A DNA stretch of 64,000 bases from Phocaeicola plebeius (GTDB lineage Bacteria > Bacteroidota > Bacteroidia > Bacteroidales > Bacteroidaceae), in contig NZ_QSQT01000002.1 in assembly GCF_003437535.1 (NCBI RefSeq), positions 181,205 to 245,204 on the forward strand, written 5' to 3'. The translations under genes and the position numbers were made by a program. Positions within the stretch are counted from its first letter, which is position 1. The number at the start of each line of letters is the position of its first letter. Under the pieces are notes generated by a model, which was not told where the DNA came from, made no database searches, and saw nothing but the letters and a program-made list of their open reading frames with translations. Of the stretch, positions 46,701 to 54,669 are shown piece after piece.

Positions 46701-46872
46701 TAGCGGAAGAAATCTGTTTACTTTTACAAAATGGATTGGTTGGGATCCAGAGTCTCGTCAGATAGCTCGTGGTAGTAGCTCATGGGATGCAACTCGTGGT
46801 GAGACTGTTTATGATTCTAGTAACTATCCAATGACAAAGAGTTACGTATTTGGTATTAATGTAACCTTCTAA
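43795..46872 (+). CDS. susC-like: SusC-like TonB-linked outer-membrane transporter
   Basis: This 1025-residue outer-membrane transporter has a signal peptide, the CarboxypepD_reg-like domain (QTVSGIVKDSSGEPIIGASV, about 45-125), TonB box region (ETLDEVVVVGYG), plug (ATAGVTITQTSS...GPYIVVDGVPIS) and a barrel ending MTKSYVFGINVTF. It imports oligosaccharides captured by the SusD-like protein encoded 11 bp downstream. This is the signature of a PUL. It appears more AT-rich than the neighbouring enzyme genes (by eye). Confidence 0.97.
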   Translation: MKVDSFKNNRKALFALLLCSGFIATHPLAVMAESENYSVQNVQQKQTVSGIVKDSSGEPIIGASVLEKGTTNGTITDLDGKFTLSVSSNAVLQISYIGYKTLETKASPNMGVTLQEDTETLDEVVVVGYGVQKKSDVTGSVTSVPKDRLSKLPVTNVLQAIQGATAGVTITQTSSIPGDAPDALVRGQNSINANSGPYIVVDGVPISKSGGTLNDINPNDIESMEILKDASATAIYGTNGANGVILITTKRGKSGKPNIRYSGYVGFEDFSHKLKFGDGAQILQRYKDYVAQNPGETLFNGFVKNQNEVENYENGYETDWIDAVSQTGIIQDHNISVGGGAENVQYYISADYMSQKGIIKGFNYKRYSIRTNIDVNVTNYLKVGTNSYIVSHNRDGGRASLLMAEAMSPYGKVYEDDGSYCIYPMYSESLFTNPLMWTTTSPERRQWNINLNGYADLDFEKLWAPLKGLKYKLNAGFAYMPKRYNNYEGKSVNNNTGSAEIKNEETQSYTIENIVTYARDFNKHHFDLTGLYAASRKKYQWAQAKATNFPSDDQTWHNIGSASTPTVASYTELYTTVSQMGRLNYSYDSRYLFTATVRRDGSSVFGDNNKYGVFPSVALGWNVTNEEFMQPAQNWLNNLKLRLSYGKSGNEAIGVYYSRMKMVNNMLAMGGSANLALYPDEFMGNADLSWETTKTFNVGLDFGLWNNRLTGNLDVYFSRTTDLLMQRNLPTVSGFNKVYANMGETANKGIELTLNSRNIVTKDFTWSTNLVFSWNKNEIKDLYGDGKDDIANRWFIGQPIGVIYDFTKVGIWQEEEIAAGEHLKWDPVAKAGDLKLLDLNKDGKITDDDRSVLGQTTPKWIGGLTNTFTWKDLTLSVFIQTVQGVMKNNTLIGMAGDEMGRRNTATEIGYWTPENKSNEWRSLSKNSNPHGYGFPCKANYTRIKDVTLSYNFPAQLIKKMGIGGLTVYASGRNLFTFTKWIGWDPESRQIARGSSSWDATRGETVYDSSNYPMTKSYVFGINVTF

Positions 46873-46883
46873 TCTTAATAAAT

Positions 46884-48611
46884 ATGAAATTGAAAAATAT
46901 ATTATTCGGCACGCTGGCAGTGTCAGTTTTGTCGATGGGAACAATGTCTTGTAGTGACAGTTTTTTGGATGAAGAAATGTATTCAAAATATTCTCCTGAA
47001 GGAGCTAGTGTAGATAATCGTTTGGTAGGATTATATTATACGTATGCTAGCTTGTGGGGATATTCTGGACGTCAAGGCTTTTTGAGTTGTTTTCAAATTG
47101 GTACCGATGTTGCGTCTGCTGGTGATGTGGAAGGAGTAGAAACGCCATTTTATCAATATGCACAATTAACAGATGAAAATGCAGGAGTGTCATGGTTGTG
47201 GGAGAAATGTTATGAATTTATTAATGAAGCAAATCAAATAATTGAGATGCTGGGGGAAAACGGTGATAAGGCAAAGATTGCAGAAGCAAAGTTTTTCCGG
47301 GCATATGCTTATAATACATTAGTGACTCTTTGGGGAGACGTGCCTTTGGTTACAGAAACAACAAATATACCAAAGACTGATTATACGCGTGAAAAAGTTG
47401 CTAAAGTAGATGAGTTAATAGATAGTGATTTGCAGTATGCGATGACTAATTTACCTGATATGGGTAAAGCTGTGACAGAAAGTCGTGCTAATAAAGATTT
47501 CGCTCGTCAGTTAGCTGGAGAGGCCTATTTGCGTATGGGTATGAGAGATGCTTCTTTCTTTGAAAAAGCGGAAAAATCGTTGGACCCAATTATTGCTAAT
47601 GCATCCTATCGCTTGATCGAAGCACGATATGGTAAGTATTTAAGTGAGGCAGGAGATTATTATCATGATATGTTCCGTTGGCATAATCAACGCCGTTCAG
47701 AGGGCAATACAGAAGCAATTTGGACTTTTGAAATGGAATATAATAGAAATGTAACTGGAGGTACAATTGATAACCCACAGCATCGTCGTGTTTGGACTCC
47801 TGCTTTCCATAAGTATGCAGGAATGCAGAATGCCGATTCTATTGGTGGTCGTGGAAATGGCCGTTTGCGTTTAAGTAACTTCATGAAGTATGGGTTATAT
47901 GAAAAAGGAGATATTCGTAACTCTAACTTTAATATTCGTCGCGTGTTATGGTATAATAGGCCGGGTTATGAAGAAACCTTGTATTTAGATGCGAATGGTT
48001 ATAGTATCCCGAAAGAAATAGAAGTTGATGGTCAGAAAATTAGTAATCCTGATATAGTATCAACTAAGGTTGTTCGTACAGGTGATCAAGTTATTCCTGG
48101 TCCAAGTGACTCTTTAAATGTTTACTTCCCGCATACAACCAAATGGGGTTGTTATGATGAAACGGATGATTTTGGTTATGCAGGAGTAAAAGATTGGCCT
48201 ATAATGCGTTTAGGAGAGACTTATTTGTTACGAGCAGAAGCACGTTTCCGTCAAGGAAATTTAGCTGGTGCTGCGGATGATATTAATAAATTGCGTGATC
48301 GTGCATTCAAGGAATATCGTGCAAGTTCAGGCAATCCTAATGCTGGTAAAGTTTCTGAAAACCAAATTGATATTGACTTTATTCTGGATGAACGTGCTCG
48401 TGAATTGATTGGTGAAGAGAATAGACGTATGACTTTGGTTCGTACAAATACCTTGAAAGAACGTATAGCTAAAAATGGAGATGTGGTTCCTGCTGCTCCA
48501 GAGTCAAAAGTTATTACGGGATTTAAAGATTTTAATGTATTGCTTCCTATTCCATTGAGTGTAATTCAGTTGAATAAGGATGCGAAGATTGAGCAGAATA
48601 CGGGATATTGA
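46884..48611 (+). CDS. susD-like: SusD-like surface glycan-binding lipoprotein
   Basis: This 575-residue lipoprotein has Cys23 in MSCSDSFLDEE. RagB/SusD features are visible: TPR-like helices (EAKFFRAYAYNTLVTLWGDVPLV), DFARQLAGEAYLRMG, and the C-terminal MRLGETYLLRAEARFRQGNLAGAADDINKLRDRA with DFILDERARELIGEENR. It delivers glycan to the SusC partner. A terminator-like hairpin follows. Confidence 0.97.
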   Translation: MKLKNILFGTLAVSVLSMGTMSCSDSFLDEEMYSKYSPEGASVDNRLVGLYYTYASLWGYSGRQGFLSCFQIGTDVASAGDVEGVETPFYQYAQLTDENAGVSWLWEKCYEFINEANQIIEMLGENGDKAKIAEAKFFRAYAYNTLVTLWGDVPLVTETTNIPKTDYTREKVAKVDELIDSDLQYAMTNLPDMGKAVTESRANKDFARQLAGEAYLRMGMRDASFFEKAEKSLDPIIANASYRLIEARYGKYLSEAGDYYHDMFRWHNQRRSEGNTEAIWTFEMEYNRNVTGGTIDNPQHRRVWTPAFHKYAGMQNADSIGGRGNGRLRLSNFMKYGLYEKGDIRNSNFNIRRVLWYNRPGYEETLYLDANGYSIPKEIEVDGQKISNPDIVSTKVVRTGDQVIPGPSDSLNVYFPHTTKWGCYDETDDFGYAGVKDWPIMRLGETYLLRAEARFRQGNLAGAADDINKLRDRAFKEYRASSGNPNAGKVSENQIDIDFILDERARELIGEENRRMTLVRTNTLKERIAKNGDVVPAAPESKVITGFKDFNVLLPIPLSVIQLNKDAKIEQNTGY

Positions 48612-48646
48612 TAATGACTATAATATTTCGATAAGACCGTGAAATA

Positions 48647-48700
48647 AAAAAGTTGAAGTTTCTCTTTTTTCTCAGGATGGAAGGGGAACTTCGACTTTTT
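48647..48700 (+). terminator. Intrinsic terminator after susD
   Basis: AAAAAGTTGAAGTT (48647-48660) pairs with AACTTCGACTTTTT (48687-48700) with one wobble and a long T-run. It separates susCD from the DUF2264 gene, which has its own control region. Confidence 0.8.
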
Positions 48701-48794
48701 CATTCTAAACAGATTCCATAAAAACAACAATCGGAAGGGCTATCCTAAATTTTAAATGACTCTCTGATTTTTCTGTTTTTAATGGAATATAGAG

Positions 48795-48827
48795 TCGGAG
48801 AAATTTTTTATATTACCTTTACTTTTC
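48795..48827 (+). promoter_or_regulatory. Candidate HTCS site and -7 box upstream of the DUF2264 gene
   Basis: GGAGAAATTTTTTATA (from 48797) resembles the GACGAAATTTTTAT motif upstream of the PL42-like gene and the susC interval repeats. TACTTTTC (48820-48827) is a one-off match to the -7 element. The rest of the 48612-48889 gap is AT-rich with the terminator at its start. Confidence 0.4.
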
Positions 48828-48889
48828 GGAAAGATTCTTGTGAGAAAGAAGAAAAATAAAATCAAGAAAGTAATCTGAAATTTAATCAA

Positions 48890-50878
48890 ATGAGAATACA
48901 TGTTTTTATAATAGGAATTGCTCTGATGAGCTTATCATGTTTTGGCCTTGGTGCAACCGAAACCTCAGAGACGGTTTTTGTGTTGAAAAATAAGAATATG
49001 AGCTTGAGTCCTTATACGGGTATGACACGGGAGCATTGGAAAGAGGCCGCTCTTTATTTGTTGGAAGGGGCATTCAGTTATGTGAAGTCACCGGAAGATC
49101 CTTTGGATTTTCCAAAACAGCCGGGAAAAAGTTATCCTCGGACGCCTTCTCAAGAACCTGTGGCCCGTCTGGAGGCTTTATGCCGGACGATGTTTCTTGC
49201 GGGGCCTTTATTGAAGGAAGATCCGGAATTGAGGGTGAACGGAATACTGTTGGGGGATTATTATCGCCGACAGTTGGAATTGATGCTTCAGCCCGGCACT
49301 CCTGTCTATGTACCGATGAATCCTCCTAAAAAGAATGGTGGACAGCGGCTTGTGGAATTGGGTGGACTAGCTTTGTCGTTTATGATGGCTCCGGAGATAT
49401 TCTGGAATCCCTTGTCTCAGGAGGTGAAAGATAGTTTGGCTGTGCGTATGCTGAGTTATGGTGAAGGCGGCACGTATGAGTGTAACTGGCGTTTTTTTAA
49501 TGTCAATATTATGAGCTTTTTTCTGAGCCAGGGGTATCATACGGACAAGGCTTATTTGGAAGAACTGTTGCAGATATTGTTGGCTGCTTATCGTGGTGAC
49601 GGGTGGTATCACGATAATCCGTTGTTTGATTATTATAGTATGTGGGCTTTTCAAATGTATGGTTCTTTGTGGTCTGAAAAGTTCGGAAAAAAATATTATC
49701 CTGATTATGCCCGGCAGTTTATGGAGCATTTCCGTGAAATTCCTGAAAACTATCCTTACATGTTTGCAAGGGACGGGAAGATGATTATGTGGGGGAGAAG
49801 TATTACTTATCGGATGGGGGCGTCTGTTCCACTTGCTTTGACGGGTTTGTTGGAAGATCCTGATATCAATTACGGCTGGATGAGACGTATTGCATCCTCC
49901 ACGATTCTGCAATTTTTGCAGCATCCTGATTTTTTGGAGGATCGTATACCTACACTGGGTTTCTATGGGGCTTTTGAGCCGGCTATACAAGGCTATAGTT
50001 GCCGTGGAAGTGTGTTCTGGATGGGAAAACTGTTTTTGGCACTTTACCTTCCTGCTAATAATCCTTTTTGGAATGCAGTGGAAAATGAAGGTGCTTGGAC
50101 GGATTTTGAGAAAGATAGGGTATATTGCAAATATGCGGAGGATGCTCATATATTGGTCACTGATTATCCGAATATTGGTGCATCAGAACTTCGTAGCACG
50201 ACTTCTCATAGTTCATCGAATTACCATTGTGTAGAAAACTATAACCGCTTATCTTATAACAGCGAATTCCCGTGGCAGGCAGATGGAAAGAACGGAGAAG
50301 TGGCGATGAGTTACGTGGTGAAGAATAAAGAGGGAAAGTGGGAGCCTCTCCGTAATTATAGTTTTAAGAAATATGAGGACGGTTTCTATTGTCGGGAGGC
50401 TTGGTTGGAGAGCGATGAGGCTGTTTATTTCCAGTTGGCAGAACTTCCTCTTCCCGATGGAATTTTAAGGATTGACAAAGTGTCGTCTCCTTCTCCAGTA
50501 GAAGTGAGGATGGGACATTATGCTTTACCGGAAAAACAGGGAAAAATCCGTGAAAGTGTTATTCGATTGGATGGAAAGGAGACTTATGTAATTGATAACG
50601 GTGTTTATCGTTTGGGTATGACGACTTGGGAAGGTTGGAAGCAGATGGAGTTTGTCCATGCGGAAGGGCTGCATCCGGATAGTCGGAACAGTGTGGTGAT
50701 TGACGCCAGTGACAGATGTGAGGGAGAGAAAGTCTATATTACGCTACAGTTATGGAGTAAAAGTGGATCAAAATATGATGATGCTTGGAATCCGGTTAGC
50801 AAGATTTGCTTTGACAAAAGTAGAAAGCAGTTTGAAGTGGTATTGAAAGACGGTAACGTGAAGCGTTTGAAATGGTAG
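48890..50878 (+). CDS. DUF2264 family secreted enzyme (GH154-like candidate)
   Basis: This 662-residue exported protein has a signal peptide (MRIHVFIIGIALMSLSCFGLGA). The N-terminal (alpha/alpha)6-type barrel (about 45-430) carries the DUF2264 motifs MTREHWKEAALYLLEGAFS, RLEALCRTMFLAGP, GDGWYHDNPLFDYYSMWAFQMYG, MWGRSITYRMGASVPLA and the C-terminal-half SSNYHCVENYNRLSYN. A beta-sandwich region follows (about 440-662). Some DUF2264 proteins are GH154 beta-glucuronidases as I recall. In this PUL it could remove terminal glucuronate. It is a paralog of the C-terminal module of the GH105 fusion. Confidence 0.85.
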   Translation: MRIHVFIIGIALMSLSCFGLGATETSETVFVLKNKNMSLSPYTGMTREHWKEAALYLLEGAFSYVKSPEDPLDFPKQPGKSYPRTPSQEPVARLEALCRTMFLAGPLLKEDPELRVNGILLGDYYRRQLELMLQPGTPVYVPMNPPKKNGGQRLVELGGLALSFMMAPEIFWNPLSQEVKDSLAVRMLSYGEGGTYECNWRFFNVNIMSFFLSQGYHTDKAYLEELLQILLAAYRGDGWYHDNPLFDYYSMWAFQMYGSLWSEKFGKKYYPDYARQFMEHFREIPENYPYMFARDGKMIMWGRSITYRMGASVPLALTGLLEDPDINYGWMRRIASSTILQFLQHPDFLEDRIPTLGFYGAFEPAIQGYSCRGSVFWMGKLFLALYLPANNPFWNAVENEGAWTDFEKDRVYCKYAEDAHILVTDYPNIGASELRSTTSHSSSNYHCVENYNRLSYNSEFPWQADGKNGEVAMSYVVKNKEGKWEPLRNYSFKKYEDGFYCREAWLESDEAVYFQLAELPLPDGILRIDKVSSPSPVEVRMGHYALPEKQGKIRESVIRLDGKETYVIDNGVYRLGMTTWEGWKQMEFVHAEGLHPDSRNSVVIDASDRCEGEKVYITLQLWSKSGSKYDDAWNPVSKICFDKSRKQFEVVLKDGNVKRLKW

Positions 50879-51065
50879 AATTGTGAGACGGCTTTAAGTC
50901 TGTATCTAATATTATTGGTCATCAGGATTTCTCAATGTTATAGGCAATGGAAAATACTGACGACCAAAATGTATTCTGAGGGGGCTGTTCTTCCTGTAAG
51001 GTGAGCATGGTAATAACTTTTTGCATAACCAGTTGGTATTAAGGGCTGAATTTTACTTCATTTTT

Positions 51066-51156
51066 TACGTTTCCCTTCTCTGAACCGTATGTTTCCCGTA
51101 GCGAAAACCTACGTTTCTCGGCAAGAAACCGTACGTTTCCCTGCAGGGAAACATAG
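51066..51156. repeat. Second tandem mini-hairpin array, four units, exact 22-bp period
   Basis: GTTTC occurs at 51069, 51091, 51113 and 51135 (exactly 22 bp apart), each followed by a 7-nt core and GAAA or a close variant: units GTTTC-CCTTCTCT-GAAC, GTTTC-CCGTAGC-GAAAAC, GTTTC-TCGGCAA-GAAAC and GTTTC-CCTGCAG-GGAAAC. The link between units is close to CCGTACG. Like the array at 28205 it lies between convergent genes and uses AAAC/GTTT half-sites, but cores and links differ. Confidence 0.85.
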
Positions 51157-51261
51157 AAAACCTTTTTGCTTCATACACTATTCACAAGGACGTTTTGTGA
51201 TGAAGGAAGACGAATGATGAGAAAGCTGATTTAGAAGTTGAGGCAGGAAAAAAATAAAAAA

Positions 51262-51300
51262 GCATTGCTTGGAGCTTAATACTCACAGGCAATGCCTTTT
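51262..51300. terminator. Terminator between the PUL and asd
   Basis: GCATTGC (51262-51268) pairs with GCAATGC (51289-51295), with an A-run before and a T-run after. It is usable by both convergent transcripts. Confidence 0.7.
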
Positions 51301-51324
51301 TTATGTCAATACCAATAAACTTAA

Positions 51325-52335
51325 TTATCCGATATTCTTCACTTTAATCAGGTATTCAGCAATCTGAACGGCATTCAGAGCGGCACCTTTCTTAATCTGG
51401 TCACCTACAATCCAGAAAGTCAGACCGTTTTCGTTAGCCAGGTCTTTACGGATACGGCCTACATATACTGGGTCTTTTCCAGCCAGGAACAACGGCATCG
51501 GATATTCTTTCTTTTCAGGGTTGTCCATCAGTACCAGACCTTCGCCGTTGGCAAATGCTTCGCGGGCTTCTTCTACAGATACCGGACGTTCTGTTTCAAT
51601 CCAGATGCTTTCAGAGTGTGAACGAAGTGCAGGAACACGTACGCAAGTTGCACTAACCTGTACATCTGAGTGCATGATTTTACGTGTTTCATTGTACATC
51701 TTCATTTCTTCTTTTGTATAACCGTTGTCTGTGAACACGTCAATCTGAGGAATCAGGTTGAATGCCAGCTGATAAGCGAATTTCTCTACAGTGACAGGCT
51801 CTCCAGCCAATACCTGGCGGTACTGTTCGTAAAGCTCGTCCATAGCAGCTGCACCGGCACCACTGGCAGCCTGGTAAGTAGATACGTGTACACGTTTGAT
51901 ATGAGTCAGGTTTTCGATAGCTTTCAGGGCTACAACCATCTGGATAGTCGTACAGTTAGGGTTGGCAATGATGCCACGTGGGCGGTTCAGCGCGTCTTCT
52001 GCGTTGACTTCAGGCACTACCAGAGGAATATCGTTTTCCATACGGAAAGCGCTGGAGTTGTCAATCATCACAGCGCCGTATTTAGTGATGGTTTCTGCAA
52101 ACTCCTTAGAAGTTCCTGCACCGGCTGACGTAAAGGCGATGTCTACTCCTTTGAAATCATCGTTGTGCTGCAGAAGTTTTACTTCGATTTCTTTTCCGCG
52201 AAAAGTGTATTTTCGTCCGGCACTTCTTGAAGATCCGAACAACAACAGTTCATCTACCGGGAAGTTTCTTTCATCGAGCACACGCAGGAACTCCTGTCCT
52301 ACGGCTCCGCTTGCACCAACAATTGCTACTTTCAT
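51325..52335 (-). CDS. asd: Aspartate-semialdehyde dehydrogenase
   Basis: This 336-residue enzyme makes aspartate semialdehyde for lysine, threonine, methionine and diaminopimelate. The N-terminal NADP fold [14 protein letters not shown], the catalytic Cys128 in NPNCTT and the [17 protein letters not shown] segment are present. The length is usual. It is the first gene after the PUL on the minus strand. Confidence 0.97.
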   Translation of the reverse strand: MKVAIVGASGAVGQEFLRVLDERNFPVDELLLFGSSRSAGRKYTFRGKEIEVKLLQHNDDFKGVDIAFTSAGAGTSKEFAETITKYGAVMIDNSSAFRMENDIPLVVPEVNAEDALNRPRGIIANPNCTTIQMVVALKAIENLTHIKRVHVSTYQAASGAGAAAMDELYEQYRQVLAGEPVTVEKFAYQLAFNLIPQIDVFTDNGYTKEEMKMYNETRKIMHSDVQVSATCVRVPALRSHSESIWIETERPVSVEEAREAFANGEGLVLMDNPEKKEYPMPLFLAGKDPVYVGRIRKDLANENGLTFWIVGDQIKKGAALNAVQIAEYLIKVKNIG

Positions 52336-52433
52336 TTCTTATGTTTCTTGTTTAAGTTAATAAATTCCGTGATTGTATTGCTTTCTGTATTTTAGTTAGA
52401 TAGTTTTTTCTTCTCCTTGTATCCTTTGAACCG

Positions 52434-52492
52434 CAAAATTAAAACATTTTGGAATACCAAAGGGGAAATACGGAACTTTTTTCGTATTTTTG
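52434..52492. promoter_or_regulatory. Divergent asd / antiporter promoters
   Basis: On the minus strand 52434-52441 reads TAATTTTG (asd). On the plus strand TATTTTTG at 52485-52492 serves the antiporter, 32 bp before its ATG. The -33 boxes are weak. Confidence 0.55.
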
Positions 52493-52524
52493 TCCATAAA
52501 TTTAAACCGAACAGCCCCTCATAT

Positions 52525-54669
52525 ATGAAAGATTTGTTAGATTTGGTTCATCTCAATATAGATTTTCCCATCACTGATCCTACATGGATCTTTTTTTTAG
52601 TGCTGGTAATTATCTTGTTTGCTCCGATTGTTCTGGAACGTCTGCGCATTCCGCACATCATCGGAATGATTCTGGCAGGTATCGTCATTGGGGAACATGG
52701 ATTCAATATACTGGCACGTGACAGCAGTTTTGAGCTTTTCGGCAAGGTGGGACTGTATTATATCATGTTCCTGGCTGGATTGGAAATGAACATGGAGGAT
52801 TTCAAGAGTATCCGTGTGAAGGCTACGGTATTAGGTTTGCTGGCCTTTATCTTCCCGCTGGGTATTGGTGTGTGGACCAACCTGAACTTGCTGGGATACG
52901 GACTGATTACTTCTGTGCTGCTGGCCAGCATGTATGCCTCGCACACTTTGATAGCTTATCCGATTGTGATTCGTTACGGTATCAACCGGCAGCGGGCTGT
53001 CAGCATTGCGGTAGGAGGTACGGCGGTGACGGATACGCTGACCTTGTTGGTTCTGGCCGTCATTGCAGGTATGTACAAGGGCGATACTTCGGATATGTTC
53101 TGGGTGTGGCTGGTGCTGAAAGTCGTGGTGCTGAGCGTGGTGATTATGCTGACGTTCCCTCGCATCGGGCGCTGGTTCTTCCGTCGTTACAGTGACCAGG
53201 TGGTGCAGTATATCTTTGTGATGGCCATGGTCTTCTTGGGGGCCGGATTGATGGAGCTGATTGGTATGGAGGGAATCTTAGGTGCCTTCCTGGCCGGATT
53301 GGTGCTGAACCGCCTGATTCCGCATGTTTCTCCGCTGATGAGTCACCTGGAGTTTGTAGGAAATGCGTTGTTTATTCCTTATTTCCTTATCGGAGTGGGA
53401 ATGCTGATAAACGTGAATGTGTTGTTCGGGCATATCGATTCCATTAAGGTGGCGGGTGTTATGATTGTGGTGGCACTGTTAGGCAAATGGATTGCTTCGT
53501 GGCTGACACAGAAAATATATCGCATGAAGGCGGTAGAACGGGAACTGATGTTCGGATTGAGTAATGCACAGGCTGCGGCTACTCTGGCGGCGGTACTGGT
53601 GGGTTATAACATCATTCTGCCCAGTGGAGAGCGCTTGTTGAACGAAGATGTGCTGAATGGTACCATTCTGCTGATTCTGGTGACGTGTGTGGTCAGTTCG
53701 TTTATTACGGAACATGCGGCCAAACGAATTGCGATGGATGATGCAGAGCTGGATGAAGAAAAAGAACAGCAAAAGGAACGTATCCTGATTCCGGTAGCCA
53801 ATCCGGACACACTGGATAAACTGATGCAGCTGGCGCTGGTGGTACGTGATGAAAAGCGGACGGACAATCTGGTGGCACTGAATGTGATTAATGATAACAA
53901 TGATTCTGTCCGGCTGGAGATGCGGGGAAAGAGAAGCCTGGAAAGGGCGGCTCAGATTGCTGCGTCGGCCAATGTCTTTCTGAAGACGGTGTCGCGTTTC
54001 GACTTGAATATTGCTACGGGTATTTTACATACAGCTAAGGAAACTGAAGCGACTACGATTGTCATTGGTTTGCATAACAAGGCCAATATCGTGGATTCGT
54101 TCTTCGGTAATCTGACGGAAGATTTGCTGAAAAATACTTATCAACAGGTGATGATTGCCCGCTTCCTGATGCCGGTTAATACACTGCGACGCATCATTGT
54201 GGCGGTACCTCCTAAATCGGAATTTGAGCATGGCTTTGTGAAATGGATTACGCACTTGTGCCGCATGAGCAGTCAGCTGGGATGCCGCTTGCATTTCTTT
54301 GCCCATCCTCAGACCTTGGGGTATATCAAGGGATATATCCAGAAGAAGCACAAGGATGTGATGACGGAATACCAGGAACTGGATAACTGGGACGACTTGC
54401 TGATTATTACAGGACAGGTGAATTACGATCATCTGCTGGTTATTGTCAGTTCACGAAGAGGGTCTATTTCGTACGATTCTTCTTTTGAACGCTTGCCCAT
54501 GCAGGTATCCAGATATTTTAATAACAACAGTATCATGCTGCTGTATCCTGACCAGAAGGGTGACCCGAATGAAGCATTAAGTTTTGCCGATCCGCGTGGA
54601 TGGGCCGAAACACAGTATTATGACAAGGTGGGCAACTGGTTTTATAAATGGTTTAAGAAAGATTCATGA
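52525..54669 (+). CDS. CPA2 family cation/proton antiporter with C-terminal Usp-like region
   Basis: This 714-residue inner-membrane protein has about 12 hydrophobic helices (residues about 15-410: WIFFLVLVIILFAPIVLERL..., GMILAGIVIGEHGF, GLSNAQAAATLAAVLVGYN), characteristic of NhaP/KefB-type Na+(K+)/H+ exchangers. The C-terminal about 280 residues are cytosolic and resemble tandem universal-stress-protein folds (ERILIPVANPDTLDKLMQLALVV; TTIVIGLHNKANIVDSFFG; RRIIVAVPPKSEF). It starts at 52525 because a -7 element lies between 52485 and 52492. It ends with an ATGA overlap into tcdA. Confidence 0.9.
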   Translation: MKDLLDLVHLNIDFPITDPTWIFFLVLVIILFAPIVLERLRIPHIIGMILAGIVIGEHGFNILARDSSFELFGKVGLYYIMFLAGLEMNMEDFKSIRVKATVLGLLAFIFPLGIGVWTNLNLLGYGLITSVLLASMYASHTLIAYPIVIRYGINRQRAVSIAVGGTAVTDTLTLLVLAVIAGMYKGDTSDMFWVWLVLKVVVLSVVIMLTFPRIGRWFFRRYSDQVVQYIFVMAMVFLGAGLMELIGMEGILGAFLAGLVLNRLIPHVSPLMSHLEFVGNALFIPYFLIGVGMLINVNVLFGHIDSIKVAGVMIVVALLGKWIASWLTQKIYRMKAVERELMFGLSNAQAAATLAAVLVGYNIILPSGERLLNEDVLNGTILLILVTCVVSSFITEHAAKRIAMDDAELDEEKEQQKERILIPVANPDTLDKLMQLALVVRDEKRTDNLVALNVINDNNDSVRLEMRGKRSLERAAQIAASANVFLKTVSRFDLNIATGILHTAKETEATTIVIGLHNKANIVDSFFGNLTEDLLKNTYQQVMIARFLMPVNTLRRIIVAVPPKSEFEHGFVKWITHLCRMSSQLGCRLHFFAHPQTLGYIKGYIQKKHKDVMTEYQELDNWDDLLIITGQVNYDHLLVIVSSRRGSISYDSSFERLPMQVSRYFNNNSIMLLYPDQKGDPNEALSFADPRGWAETQYYDKVGNWFYKWFKKDS

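Larger units (their letters stand above)
50879..51324. other. 446-bp gap between DUF2264 gene and asd
   Basis: It holds no ORF of interest. It contains the 22-bp-period hairpin array at 51066-51156 and a terminator-like hairpin at 51262-51295. The remainder is non-repetitive and AT-rich. Confidence 0.8.

Noticed and set aside
49367..50149. 260-residue minus-strand ORF inside the DUF2264 gene
   Set aside because: It is an antisense shadow: low-complexity His/Ile/Pro composition, no start signal and no match to a family, while the plus-strand frame has clear DUF2264 motifs.
51066..51156. CRISPR or transposon end
   Set aside because: Units of about 16 bp with short links, no transposase and no target-site duplication; treated as a short hairpin array instead.
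52417..52524. Upstream ATG start extending the antiporter by 36 residues
   Set aside because: A promoter -7 element at 52485-52492 lies inside it, and the extension is basic with no membrane-protein leader.
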